A stretch of DNA of 64,000 bases from Thioflexithrix psekupsensis (GTDB taxonomy: Bacteria > Pseudomonadota > Gammaproteobacteria > Beggiatoales > Beggiatoaceae). Within the stretch, counting starts at the first letter, position 1. Every line of letters begins with the position of its first letter. The notes beneath the pieces were generated by a model. It worked only from the letters and a program-made list of their open reading frames with translations, did not search any database and had not been told where the DNA came from. This document shows, piece by piece, positions 52,434-62,372 of this stretch. A program made the translations under genes and the position numbers. Location: positions 186,001 through 250,000 of the forward strand of contig NZ_MSLT01000006.1 of the NCBI RefSeq assembly GCF_002149925.1. Reading direction: 5' to 3'.

Positions 52434-53603
52434 ATGACAAAACCGCTGCCTCCCTTATTGCATTTAATTAAACAACTCATTGCGATTCCATCGGTCAGTT
52501 GTGTAGATACGCGCTTGGATCAGAGTAATTTAGCGGTGATTGAACAATTAGCCGAATGGGCGGAGAATTTGGGATTTCGTTGTGAATTAATGCCCGTTTC
52601 TACGCCGCATCCCGACATTGCCAAATGGAATTTAATCGCTACATTGGGAACGGGATCGGGGGGTTTGGTGCTGTCAGGACACACCGACACCGTGCCGTAC
52701 AATCTCGAACGCTGGCAATGTGACCCGTTTAGCCTCACTGAACGCGATCACCGCTTGTACGGCTTGGGAACGTCGGACATGAAGGCGTTTTTTGCCTTAT
52801 GTTTACACGCAGCCCGTGAATTTTGCCACACTCCGCTGCAACATCCTTTGATTATTCTCGCCACGGCCGACGAAGAATCGAGTATGCACGGTGCTAAAGC
52901 GTTGATTAAAGAGGGAAAACCTAAAGCCCGCCACGCGATTATCGGCGAACCCACTGGCTTGCGTCCCGTGCGAATGCACAAGGGAATTTTTATGGAAAGT
53001 ATTGTGATCACGGGCGTTTCTGGTCATTCTAGCGATCCGCGTTTGGGTAATAATGCTTTAGAAGGAATGCACCGTGTCATTAGCGATTTATTACAATGGC
53101 GAGAAGAATGGAAAAGCCATTATCATCATGCCGCTTTTAACGTTCCCATTCCCACTTTAAATCTAGGCCACATTCACGGTGGAGATAACCCCAATCGTAT
53201 TTGTGGCGATTGTGAGTTGCATATTGATGTGCGGCCGTTGCCCGGTATGGACTTAAATGAATTAAAAGCCTTGTTACATCAACGCGTGCGGCAAGTTTTA
53301 ATAGACACAGGATTAACAGTAGAATTTATTCCGTTATTTGAAGGCATTCCTGCGGTAGAAACGCCCGCCAATGCTGAAATTGTGAGAATCGCGGAGCAAT
53401 TAACAGCGCATTCTGCTGAAGCCGTCGCGTTCGCTACGGAAGCCCCTTATTTAACGGAATTAGGCATGGATACGATTATTTTAGGCCCCGGCAATATCGA
53501 ACAAGCCCATCAACCCGATGAATATTTAGCCTTAGATCGCCTTGAACTCATGCTGGCAATTTTACGCCAAGCGATTACTCATTTTTGCGTTAAAAAAAGC
53601 TAA
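52434..53603 (+). CDS. argE: Acetylornithine deacetylase
   Basis: ArgE removes the acetyl group from N-acetylornithine in arginine biosynthesis. The 389-residue protein is a zinc peptidase-like enzyme of the M20 family, with LSGHTDTVP (first metal site and catalytic Asp), [11 protein letters not shown] (bridging Asp), [15 protein letters not shown] (general base Glu-Glu), [14 protein letters not shown] and the C-terminal [14 protein letters not shown] (last metal His). These match ArgE more closely than DapE. It is 34 bases upstream of ubiD in the same direction, so they may share a transcript although the pathways differ. Confidence 0.93.
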   Translation: MTKPLPPLLHLIKQLIAIPSVSCVDTRLDQSNLAVIEQLAEWAENLGFRCELMPVSTPHPDIAKWNLIATLGTGSGGLVLSGHTDTVPYNLERWQCDPFSLTERDHRLYGLGTSDMKAFFALCLHAAREFCHTPLQHPLIILATADEESSMHGAKALIKEGKPKARHAIIGEPTGLRPVRMHKGIFMESIVITGVSGHSSDPRLGNNALEGMHRVISDLLQWREEWKSHYHHAAFNVPIPTLNLGHIHGGDNPNRICGDCELHIDVRPLPGMDLNELKALLHQRVRQVLIDTGLTVEFIPLFEGIPAVETPANAEIVRIAEQLTAHSAEAVAFATEAPYLTELGMDTIILGPGNIEQAHQPDEYLALDRLELMLAILRQAITHFCVKKS

Positions 53604-53637
53604 TTTTATTTTTTCATTATTCGCTGAATTTAATCCC

Positions 53638-55107
53638 ATGATACATTACCAAGATTTACGTGATTTCTTACATTTATTAGAACAACAAAAAGAGTTGCAT
53701 CGCGTTTCTATTCCCGTCAATCCTTATTTAGAAATGACTGAAATTTGTGATCGGACATTACGTCGATCTGGGCCTGCGTTATTATTTGAAAATCCACAGG
53801 GTTTTACTGTTCCTGTATTAGGTAATTTATTTGGCACGACGCGGCGCGTGGCTTTAGGGATGGGACAGGAGTCTGTTTCGGCTTTGCGCGAAATTGGCCA
53901 ATTATTGGCTTATTTAAAAGAACCTGAACCCCCAAAAGGTTTTCGAGATTTTTTTGATAAATTGCCCATGTTAAAACAAGTGTTAAATATGCCGCCTAAA
54001 ATCATTAAACGCGGCCTCTGTCAAACGCATGTTTTAACAGGTAATGACATCGATTTAAGTCAATGGCCGATTCAAACCTGTTGGCCTGAAGATGCTGCGC
54101 CTTTAATTACCTGGGGATTGGTGGTGACAAAAGGGCCGCATAAATCACGGCAAAATATGGGAATTTATCGCCAACAAGTCATTGGGCGTAATAAGGTGAT
54201 TATGCGGTGGTTATCGCATCGCGGCGGGGCTTTGGATTTCTTAGAATGGCAAAAAGTTAATCCACAACAACCGTTTCCTATCGCGGTTGTTTTAGGCGCA
54301 GACCCCGCGACTATTTTAGCCGCAGTCACGCCAATTCCTGACAGTTTATCAGAGTATGCGTTTGCGGGATTATTGCGCGGCAGCCGCACGGAATTAACGC
54401 CTTGTTTAACGCATGATTTGCAAGTGCCAGCGCGGGCTGAAATCGTGTTAGAAGGCTTTTTATATCCCGGAGAAATGGCCGCAGAAGGCCCCTTCGGCGA
54501 TCACACGGGTTATTATAATGAAATCGATCAATTTCCTGTTTTTACGATTGAACGATTAACGCATCGAGATGCGCCCATTTACCACAGCACTTACACTGGC
54601 CGGCCGCCGGATGAACCCGCTATTTTAGGCGTGGCATTAAATGAAGTTTTTGTGCCGATTTTACAAAAACAATTCCCAGAAATTAGTGATTTTTATTTGC
54701 CGCCAGAGGGTTGTTCTTATCGAATGGCGATTATTAGCATTAAAAAACGTTATCCCGGCCATGCCAAGCGCATTATGTTGGGGATTTGGTCTTTTTTACG
54801 GCAATTTATGTACACTAAATTTGTGATTATTACCGATGATGATATTGATATTCGTAATTGGCAAGATGTGATTTGGGCTATGACCACGCGCATGGATCCC
54901 GTCCGCGATACCACGTTATTGGAACATACGCCAATTGATTATTTAGATTTTGCCTCGCCCGTGTCGGGTTTAGGTGGAAAAATCGGCTTCGATGCCACTC
55001 ATAAATTGCCCGGTGAAACGTCACGAGAATGGGGCCGACCAATTACCATGAGCGCGGCGGTGAAAACGCGCATTGATGAATTATGGGGGGAGTTGGGGAT
55101 TGGGTAA
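53638..55107 (+). CDS. ubiD: 4-hydroxy-3-polyprenylbenzoate decarboxylase UbiD
   Basis: UbiD decarboxylates 4-hydroxy-3-polyprenylbenzoate in ubiquinone synthesis using prenylated FMN made by UbiX. The 489-residue protein matches the family length. Visible are the N-terminal [16 protein letters not shown], the FMN-binding region with [24 protein letters not shown], the catalytic Glu/Arg segment [17 protein letters not shown], and the C-terminal [15 protein letters not shown]. The open frame starts 96 bases earlier inside argE, but the ATG at 53638 gives the family N-terminus. A palindromic repeat follows. Confidence 0.96.
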   Translation: MIHYQDLRDFLHLLEQQKELHRVSIPVNPYLEMTEICDRTLRRSGPALLFENPQGFTVPVLGNLFGTTRRVALGMGQESVSALREIGQLLAYLKEPEPPKGFRDFFDKLPMLKQVLNMPPKIIKRGLCQTHVLTGNDIDLSQWPIQTCWPEDAAPLITWGLVVTKGPHKSRQNMGIYRQQVIGRNKVIMRWLSHRGGALDFLEWQKVNPQQPFPIAVVLGADPATILAAVTPIPDSLSEYAFAGLLRGSRTELTPCLTHDLQVPARAEIVLEGFLYPGEMAAEGPFGDHTGYYNEIDQFPVFTIERLTHRDAPIYHSTYTGRPPDEPAILGVALNEVFVPILQKQFPEISDFYLPPEGCSYRMAIISIKKRYPGHAKRIMLGIWSFLRQFMYTKFVIITDDDIDIRNWQDVIWAMTTRMDPVRDTTLLEHTPIDYLDFASPVSGLGGKIGFDATHKLPGETSREWGRPITMSAAVKTRIDELWGELGIG

Positions 55108-55183
55108 ATAAGATAGCTGGGGATGGTTTCTTCTTTTCAGGATTGGATATACTGAAAAGATAGAATTCGCAGAATCCTTATTT

Positions 55184-55315
55184 TGTCAGAATCAGAATTT
55201 ACATACACAAGAATTTTCAAAATTGATTTTTGCCAGTCGTTTATTTTCAGCAGATTTCTTATTCTTTTTCTTTAATTCTGAAAATCCTGAAATTCTGTAA
55301 ATTCTGATTCTGACA
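55184..55315 (+). repeat. Palindromic MITE-like repeat, copy 3
   Basis: 132 bp with the same perfect 20-bp terminal inverted repeats as the two copies near 25 kb, and the same internal order of blocks. It sits between the convergent ends of ubiD and the PreP-type gene, 13 bases from the latter's stop, so it could also act as a bidirectional transcript end. It lacks the outer 32-bp arm (ATACCAAAATTAAG...) of the other two copies but shares the preceding GAATCCTTA. Confidence 0.85.
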
Positions 55316-55328
55316 ATTAGAAAATTAC

Positions 55329-58241
55329 TTACAAAACCTCTCGCGTAAACGTCAATTCAGGAACTTCCGCAAGAAAATGCGCAGAACTCAATACTACCGT
55401 ACTGGCAAAATGCGCTTGTAAATAGGTCATGGCCACCCGCTGCAAATCGGTAATCGTGACTTTTAACACACGTCGTCTGAATTCTCGGCGTTGCTCTGGT
55501 GTACGACCGTTTAATTGCGCGAAAAAAGTACTATTCGCTTCTCCCGAAGGCGACAACGGCTGATCAATGCGCCCAATTACCCCTAATATCGCTTCTTCTA
55601 ATGCCTGTTCGTTATGGGTATTATTTTGCAGCCAAATTAAAGATTGATCAAAAGCCTGTAATGTTTCCATTAATAGCGGATCACGAAAAGAGAAAAAACG
55701 AAAACATCCCGCATCCGCATGATAACTGGCACTGGCACCATAAGCCCCACCTTGTTCTCGAATGGCACGATGTAAGAAACCATTGCGCAAAAAATCACCT
55801 AATACGGTTAAAGCGGGCGCATCTCGATGCTGAATAGCCACCGCAGGATACGCCTTAGCACAGAAATTGACTTGCGTATTAAGCTGCCAAATTTTCTCCA
55901 TTTTCTGCTTAACAGGAATGGTTTTAAACGGAGAAAAATCAGTGAGAGAAACAGGAATAGAGTGCCAAATTTGTGCTAAATCATGGGCAATTGGCGCGTG
56001 ATGTTCTTCTTCACTAATGATTAAAAATTGACGCGGCGCATTGAGTAATAATTCATGAATTGCGGCCAATTGTTGCGAGAAATGAATGAGCGCGGTTTTA
56101 TTAGCCATATTTTGTTCTAATTCGCGCACTAAATACACGTGAGGAATCCCATTCCAACGGTGATGCCATGCCGCCGCTGCACTAAAACCACTCGCGGCTG
56201 CCGTCATCGCCAACTGATGTCCACGGTGAGTTAAATGGCTGTCAATGCTGGATCGCAATTGCACCATTAATTCTTGTAACCGCTCTAATTCATCAAAACG
56301 CACCGACATCAAGGTGTCATGCAACAATTGACTTAAATCCGCTTGATGCCGCGCCAACGCTTTGCCTTCCAACGCGAAAAAAAGGTGTGTCTGCTGCACA
56401 TCGTCAACGCCACAACGCACTGATAAACGCGCATTTAATCCCCCTGTTACCGCCGCTTGACGCGCTGCCGTATCTAAATAAGATTCTCCCGCACAACCCA
56501 ACTCCGTAATAAACTCGCAATAAATCGGTAATAAATCCACTAATTCAGGCGGTAATTGCGGTAATTGCATAATGATCGTTTGATACACCAAACCATTAGT
56601 ACCTTGCGCAAACCACGTGGCAGGATAATGCAAAATATCACGCTGATAACTTTCAGGTAATTTTAACGTATCAGGAATATCATCAACGGTGACTTTGGGC
56701 AAAATATCAGGATTATCTATTTTTTCCTGACGTGCTTTTAAAATGGCGGCTTGCTCAATAATTGCCTGTCGTTCAGCGGGAGATAATTGGGCTTTTAATT
56801 GGGCTAATTTCTCTTTTTCCGCTTGTAATTGTTGCTGTGCTAAATCAGGATCGGGAGACATGACTAATGTCACGCGATGCGCATTATTTAACAATAAATC
56901 TTTCACCAATTGAGGAATAAAATCAGGTCGTTGACAATCTTCGCGTAACGCCTGTAATAACGGATCAATATCTAAAAAAGGAATCGGATCAGCCCCATGT
57001 AAAGCAGGCACTAAGGCATTAAATAACACATGCAAGCCATAAGGCATTCCATCGCCCGTAATTTCCCGCTGTTGCAATTCCATTTGATGCAACACGCTTT
57101 CTACTTGCTCTTGCGGCACACCGTGTTCGACCACATCCATTAAAACATCATTCACTAAAGTTTCAAATGCCGTTAAATATTCCGCATCCGTGCCTTCTAA
57201 ACCACAAGAGAAAAAGATTTCATGCGTAGAATCATCAAAACCACACAAAGAAGACGGAGAATCCGCAAATTCACAACTTTCTAAAGCATAGCGTAATGGA
57301 GAAGCACTATTATCTAATAAAATATCGGATAACAACTGTACATTAAGCACCGCTCTGGCATCGGTAATTTCATTTAATAACCACGCGGTGACAAGATGCG
57401 TTTTGCGCGCTAATTCAGGTTTATCTACGGCATAACGCGCATGTACCACTTGGGGTGAGGAAAACCGTTGTTCATTGGGGACAAAAATGCGATGCGGTAA
57501 GGCGTGAAAATGAGTTAAAACACATTCTTGAAATAAGGCTTGATGATGACTGGCCGGCAAACAACCATACGTCATAAAAATCGCATTAGACGGATGATAA
57601 TGAGAAGCGTGAAAGGCTTTTAATTGGGACGGGGTTAATTGCGGAATGATTTCTGGATCACCACCGCTATTATAGTGATAAGTGATCGTGGGAAATAAGG
57701 CCTCATTTAATTTTTGGCTTAAAACTTGCGAAGATGAACTCATCGCGCCTTTCATTTCGTTAAAAACCACCCCACGATAGACCAATGGAGCATGCGAATC
57801 ATCAGGTGTTTCAAACTCTAAACGGCAGCCTTCTTGGGCAATATCAAGCGGATCAAGCAAGGGGAAAAAGACCGCATCTAAATAAACCCTTAATAAATTA
57901 TCAAAATCTTTTACATTTTGACTGGCAAAAGGATAAGCCGTCCAATCGCTTCCTGTAAACGCGTTCATAAAAGTATTGAGCGACCGCCGCGTCATCATAA
58001 AAAATGGATCGCGCACAGGATAACGTTGGCTGCCACACAAAGTGGTATGTTCTAAAATATGAGCAATCCCTGTTGAGTCTTCAGGCACGGTTAAAAAAGC
58101 CACTAAAAACACATTGTTTTCATCTTCACCCGCCAAATGATAATGAATGGCACCAGTGGCTTGATGTCGATATTCTTCAAATTGTAATTTTAAATTTTCA
58201 ATGTGGTGGGTACGAAGACAAATAAATCCAGATGGGGTCAT
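55329..58241 (-). CDS. PreP-type M16C zinc metalloprotease
   Basis: The 970-residue protein is a presequence-protease-like M16C peptidase. It has the inverted zinc motif H61-I-L-E64-H65, the third ligand E162 in VVFNEMKG, and the family stretch YPVRDPFFMMTRRSLNTFMNAFTGSD... near residues 74-105. A coiled-coil hinge (about 470-520) joins the two halves, and the second half holds the Arg/Tyr segment REQGGAYGASASY. Such enzymes degrade short unstructured peptides in a closed chamber. There is no signal peptide, so it is probably cytoplasmic. It is divergent from the channel gene pair with 54 bases between the chosen starts. Confidence 0.93.
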   Translation of the reverse strand: MTPSGFICLRTHHIENLKLQFEEYRHQATGAIHYHLAGEDENNVFLVAFLTVPEDSTGIAHILEHTTLCGSQRYPVRDPFFMMTRRSLNTFMNAFTGSDWTAYPFASQNVKDFDNLLRVYLDAVFFPLLDPLDIAQEGCRLEFETPDDSHAPLVYRGVVFNEMKGAMSSSSQVLSQKLNEALFPTITYHYNSGGDPEIIPQLTPSQLKAFHASHYHPSNAIFMTYGCLPASHHQALFQECVLTHFHALPHRIFVPNEQRFSSPQVVHARYAVDKPELARKTHLVTAWLLNEITDARAVLNVQLLSDILLDNSASPLRYALESCEFADSPSSLCGFDDSTHEIFFSCGLEGTDAEYLTAFETLVNDVLMDVVEHGVPQEQVESVLHQMELQQREITGDGMPYGLHVLFNALVPALHGADPIPFLDIDPLLQALREDCQRPDFIPQLVKDLLLNNAHRVTLVMSPDPDLAQQQLQAEKEKLAQLKAQLSPAERQAIIEQAAILKARQEKIDNPDILPKVTVDDIPDTLKLPESYQRDILHYPATWFAQGTNGLVYQTIIMQLPQLPPELVDLLPIYCEFITELGCAGESYLDTAARQAAVTGGLNARLSVRCGVDDVQQTHLFFALEGKALARHQADLSQLLHDTLMSVRFDELERLQELMVQLRSSIDSHLTHRGHQLAMTAAASGFSAAAAWHHRWNGIPHVYLVRELEQNMANKTALIHFSQQLAAIHELLLNAPRQFLIISEEEHHAPIAHDLAQIWHSIPVSLTDFSPFKTIPVKQKMEKIWQLNTQVNFCAKAYPAVAIQHRDAPALTVLGDFLRNGFLHRAIREQGGAYGASASYHADAGCFRFFSFRDPLLMETLQAFDQSLIWLQNNTHNEQALEEAILGVIGRIDQPLSPSGEANSTFFAQLNGRTPEQRREFRRRVLKVTITDLQRVAMTYLQAHFASTVVLSSAHFLAEVPELTFTREVL

Positions 58242-58295
58242 GCTAAAATCAACCTAAAGTTAAGCCAAAAAACCATGTTATTACGAGAACCAATC

Positions 58296-58898
58296 ATGTA
58301 CATTAAATTTCGCTATCTCATAGCCATAATAGGGCTATTTTTTCTGTCTGTAAATTTATTACAGGCTCAAGATTCATCTGTTGATAATACTCCATTAAAC
58401 GCATTAACACCAGAAGTATTAATGCAGCGCGGTACACAACTGGCGATTTCCTTAGAAGAAATCTATCAGCGCATTGTTGCCTTAAATCAACAATCACAGG
58501 AGATAAACCAGCAATTAGAAGCTCGCGCCATTGAAAGAGCCAGCTTAGAATTGCCAAAAATTCCCGATGCGGTCGATGCGAAAATGGGCGCAGAAACGGT
58601 GCAACTCGCTTTGAGCGCGTGGGAAAATAGAGGCCAACAATTGGCTGCTTTGCAAACGCTATTAGAATCTCAACAATTGCTGGCAAATAAACAGCGAGAA
58701 AATATGTTAAAACTGATTGCAGAATATCAGTTAGTAGAACAAGCACAGCAACAATCACAACCCTTAATGGAAGAATTATATAAGCGGTGGCAAGCTAAAG
58801 AAATCACGGTAGAAAATTTACCCGCTTCCATGCAAGATTTCTTAAAAAAATGCAAATCACCACAGAAAGCGGCGAAACCACTCCCGAAGCCAATTTAA
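58296..58898 (+). CDS. Signal-peptide and periplasmic N-terminal part of a large MscS/MscK-type channel
   Basis: 200 residues: a clear signal peptide (about 1-25, ending LLQAQ) and then a helical coiled-coil domain. At 58844-58850 the frame crosses seven A in the order TTA AAA AAA, then continues only 15 codons (KPLPKPI) to a stop. In the -1 frame the same run leads straight into the 1125-residue channel frame. That frame has no signal peptide of its own although it should have a large periplasmic domain. I therefore read this frame as the first part of one protein, joined either by -1 frameshifting or broken by a one-base deletion. The ATG at 58296 has GAGAA upstream; the ATG at 58275 is the alternative. 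Confidence 0.7.
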   Translation: MYIKFRYLIAIIGLFFLSVNLLQAQDSSVDNTPLNALTPEVLMQRGTQLAISLEEIYQRIVALNQQSQEINQQLEARAIERASLELPKIPDAVDAKMGAETVQLALSAWENRGQQLAALQTLLESQQLLANKQRENMLKLIAEYQLVEQAQQQSQPLMEELYKRWQAKEITVENLPASMQDFLKKCKSPQKAAKPLPKPI

Positions 58899-61800
58899 CG
58901 TCCAGTATTGTGGAAGTATTTAGCAATCCTTCGCAAAAAAATCAGCAATTCCAAGCCAGTATTGGGCGCATTGAACTCATGCTCAGTGAGTTAGAAACGG
59001 CTTTAACCACGGTTAAAATGGATCAACAGGCGATTCAAGTAGAAATCCCTAAGATAACCATCATTTTACAAGAAGCCAATTATCGTTTAGAGTTGAGAAA
59101 AGAATTTGAAAATCGAGAATTTACTGATTTAATTTCTTTATTCAACACACGCCATGAGGCATGGCGCAATAATGAGCAGTTAAATCATGCGCAATTGGAT
59201 TTGCTCAAGCAAAAAATACTCGAATTAGATGAAAAAGATAACGCATTGAGTGAACTTCAATCTCCCAGTGCCGATCAATTTATTGTTGAAGAAAGCAATA
59301 CTTCTCTTAAAGAAGCCAAAGAAAGTGCCTTGTTAGCTGAAGCCACCTTAAAATTTAGAGAACAACGCCAACAAGACACACAACAATTGCAAAGCCAATT
59401 GCTGGATTTAACCACCCAAATCGAAACCAGAGAAACTGACATCGATAAACTGGTTAAGGAAACGATTGAGTTAGAAGTATTAGGGCAAACCATTGAGACA
59501 TTCAGTCATGCCGATGAAAAAAATAAATTGCCTGACGCTTTTTCTTTAGAACCTATTGCCAAAGCCCTGTTAATTTGGCATCAGGAAGATGAGCAATTGA
59601 AACAGCGAAAACAACGCGATGCTGACCGATTAGCACAATTAACGGTGTCATTAGAAGAATCGGCAGTGACTTTGGAAGAAAGCCGCAAACATTTAGAACA
59701 ACAACAAGCGCGCTTAGACAGCGAAGCGCGTTGGGCTTCTTTTTTAAGCGAAGTGAATTCGCAGTCTAGTCCTGCTTTGGTGGATACTTTTCGACAAACA
59801 TTAATCGATTATGAATTAGAAAAAGATAAATGGGTGGGCGGTCAAATCAGTGTAGACATTAGTGCCACGCTATTAAATCTGTTAAAAACAGATTTAAATG
59901 CTATTCATAATCCAATGGTATTGGAACAGACCCAAAAACAAACGGATTTTATTAAATGGCGCGAACAACAAGATGTTCGTGTGGCGATTTTTGACGGCGT
60001 GGGGAGTCCATCCACCGCTGAAGCCACCGCCGAACCCGTACCAGAGCAAACTCCAGTGAATGACACGGCGACTGCGCCCAATTCTCCTGAAATTCAAACG
60101 CCCACCGCCGCCGCACTCACAGAGCAGGTCATTGAAGAAACACGACAAACCCGCGATTTGATGGCTACCCGCAATTTATTAACCTTGCAAAAACAAAATC
60201 AAGTGATGGCTGATTTATTAATCACTTACGACATGGTTTTAGCCCATTTGCAAACCCAACAAGCCGCTAATCAACAATTATTAGAACTCGCTCGTCGCGC
60301 TTGGGGCAGTGCCACTGCTTTACAAATTCGTCAAGGAAATGGCGATAACACATTGTCCGACTTACCTAAAGAAACCGAAAAATGGACTTCGCGTGAACAA
60401 GTATTGCTGCTGCAAAAACAAGGCGAAGATTTAAAACTGGAATATGAGCGGATTGAAAAAGAAAAAGCGGTGTTATTAACCCAACAAGTGAACCCTGATT
60501 TTTATACTTTACTCAGCGATTGGGAAAATAACTTAACACGGCAAATTGCGCAGTTAAAAGAACGGCAAGAACTGGAAGAAAATAGCACGCCTCCCGATCC
60601 TAAAAATATGGATGAATTTGAAAAGCGTCGCTATGATCGGCAAGTCAATGATCGGTTGCAAACAGAAACCAGTTTATATGAAACGTTCTTGGTTTTATTG
60701 GTGTCTAAACAAGCCGAAGATACCACGCAATTATTAGAAGCCTATTATCAACGCTTATTAGGCTTAGAATATCGTTATAATAATCTCCAAGCCCGTAAAG
60801 AAAGAACAGAGGCTTTAATTCGCTTGGTAAAAGGAATGCGTCCTTTATTTTCTAGCATGACTGAAACCTTGCAACCTTTTGTTTATCAACAACAAAAGGA
60901 TTTGGATATTGAAATGGCTAAAGTAAAAATAGCCTTATCGCCTGTCCAAAGTACTGTTTTATTAGCGAGTTTAAAAGAAAAAACAGGGGTGACCCTAAGT
61001 CCATCCGATATTCCCCAATTGCCTTCTACGGCTGATGAAGCGGCTTATAAAACGGCTTTGGACCAACTTGTCAATGGTTTATTAGAACCGTGGGCGGCCA
61101 CTACTGTTTACAGTTCATGGTTGGATTGGTTTAAACAACAACAAGCTAAATTAGGCGGTATTGATACGCGCATTAATACCCTAAAAGATTTGGTCGCCAA
61201 TTTAGAAGCCAGCCAAAAAGAAATCATGGATCAAATTTATCGCGTGGCTGGTCATTCTGAAGAAAGTATCGCCGCAATGCCCGTAGAAGAACAACCCGCG
61301 AATAAACAAATTCGTGACACGCTATTGTTGGGCGAAATTGGTTTGTTAAGACAAGAGCGTTTAGACGAAATGGAAATGGAAGCGTTTAAAACCTTTATTT
61401 GGTTATTAATTATTCCATTGATGGCGTTTATAGCGATTCGTATTGTAGTCGTTATGGGTCGTCGTGCCGTGGCGAAAGCCCGCAAAGAAGCCGAACAAGA
61501 CGCAATTCACAGTATAGATCGAGAAGAGCGGGTTAAAATGCTGGTGCATGTCTTTAGTGTGGGTTGGAAAATGTTGGTGGTTTTATTAACCATTATTTAC
61601 ATGTTTAAAGCGGTCAATATTGACGTGCTGCCCATTCTGGCATCGGCTGGGGTATTGGGTTTGGCGGTGGCGTTTGGTGCGCAACAATTAGTGCGGGATT
61701 TCTTCTCAGGATTTTTTATTTTATTAGAAAATCAATTTCGTGTCGGTGACAGTGTGATTATTAATGGATTAAGCGGACAAGTGGAACGAATCACGCCAAG

Positions 61801-62227
61801 AATTACGCTGGTGCGCAGCCTAACTGAAGGCAGTCTGCATTATATTCCCAATGGCAGTATTTCTCATGTCAGCAATAACAGCCGCGAATGGGGCGCAATT
61901 AAATTGACTTTACCCGCCAGTTATCAAGCAGACCCCAGTGAAGTCTTAGCCTGTTTGCAACAGGTCACAGATGAATTATTGGCTGATTCCACTTATGGTT
62001 CTAAATTGCAAAAAGTGCTGCATTTAGGTATTGAAGAATTTGGTGAATTAGCCGTGACTTATGCCGTGTTATTAAAATGCAAACCCACCGAACAATGGCC
62101 ATTAGCCAGAGAATATCGCCGTCGGGTCAAATCGCACTTTGAAGCGGCAGGAATTGACATTCCTTCTTTATCCGATTTAGGCGGAGACAATAAGTCTGCT
62201 TTAGCCAAACGTAAAAATAAACCGTAA
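58850..62227 (+). CDS. MscS/MscK-type mechanosensitive channel, C-terminal main part
   Basis: 1125 residues: a long coiled-coil region (about 1-835), one clear span (about 845-870), two further spans, and the MscS pore and beta domain. The pore helix reads ILASAGVLGLAVAFGAQQ (about 929-946), then LVRDFFSGFFILLENQFRVGD, and the C-terminal alpha-beta domain follows. These are hallmarks of MscS/MscK channels that open under membrane tension and protect against osmotic shock. The N-terminal coiled coil should be periplasmic, as in MscK, which requires the signal peptide encoded in the preceding frame. The ATG at 58850 lies within the A run and has no ribosome site. A joined product would be about 1310 residues. 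Confidence 0.85.
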   Translation: MQITTESGETTPEANLTSSIVEVFSNPSQKNQQFQASIGRIELMLSELETALTTVKMDQQAIQVEIPKITIILQEANYRLELRKEFENREFTDLISLFNTRHEAWRNNEQLNHAQLDLLKQKILELDEKDNALSELQSPSADQFIVEESNTSLKEAKESALLAEATLKFREQRQQDTQQLQSQLLDLTTQIETRETDIDKLVKETIELEVLGQTIETFSHADEKNKLPDAFSLEPIAKALLIWHQEDEQLKQRKQRDADRLAQLTVSLEESAVTLEESRKHLEQQQARLDSEARWASFLSEVNSQSSPALVDTFRQTLIDYELEKDKWVGGQISVDISATLLNLLKTDLNAIHNPMVLEQTQKQTDFIKWREQQDVRVAIFDGVGSPSTAEATAEPVPEQTPVNDTATAPNSPEIQTPTAAALTEQVIEETRQTRDLMATRNLLTLQKQNQVMADLLITYDMVLAHLQTQQAANQQLLELARRAWGSATALQIRQGNGDNTLSDLPKETEKWTSREQVLLLQKQGEDLKLEYERIEKEKAVLLTQQVNPDFYTLLSDWENNLTRQIAQLKERQELEENSTPPDPKNMDEFEKRRYDRQVNDRLQTETSLYETFLVLLVSKQAEDTTQLLEAYYQRLLGLEYRYNNLQARKERTEALIRLVKGMRPLFSSMTETLQPFVYQQQKDLDIEMAKVKIALSPVQSTVLLASLKEKTGVTLSPSDIPQLPSTADEAAYKTALDQLVNGLLEPWAATTVYSSWLDWFKQQQAKLGGIDTRINTLKDLVANLEASQKEIMDQIYRVAGHSEESIAAMPVEEQPANKQIRDTLLLGEIGLLRQERLDEMEMEAFKTFIWLLIIPLMAFIAIRIVVVMGRRAVAKARKEAEQDAIHSIDREERVKMLVHVFSVGWKMLVVLLTIIYMFKAVNIDVLPILASAGVLGLAVAFGAQQLVRDFFSGFFILLENQFRVGDSVIINGLSGQVERITPRITLVRSLTEGSLHYIPNGSISHVSNNSREWGAIKLTLPASYQADPSEVLACLQQVTDELLADSTYGSKLQKVLHLGIEEFGELAVTYAVLLKCKPTEQWPLAREYRRRVKSHFEAAGIDIPSLSDLGGDNKSALAKRKNKP

Positions 62228-62241
62228 TCATCTAAAAACAT

Positions 62242-62287
62242 CCGTTTGGTGCGTTTTAATCCGATTCATTAAAATGTCATCAAACGG
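62242..62287 (+). other. Interrupted long hairpin after the channel gene
   Basis: CCGTTTG pairs with CAAACGG, and inside it TTTTAAT pairs with ATTAAAA around a seven-base loop. There is no T run after it, so it is only a possible transcript end. Confidence 0.35.
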
Positions 62288-62372
62288 TCATGTGAATCTC
62301 ATTATTTTGCAACTTGCTTGTGTTATATCTTTCGTTTCTTTACTGATTTTAACCCCAAGAGAAACACAAGCC

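Noticed and set aside
53542-53637. Upstream start for UbiD inside argE
   Set aside because: The family N-terminus [10 protein letters not shown] begins at 53638.
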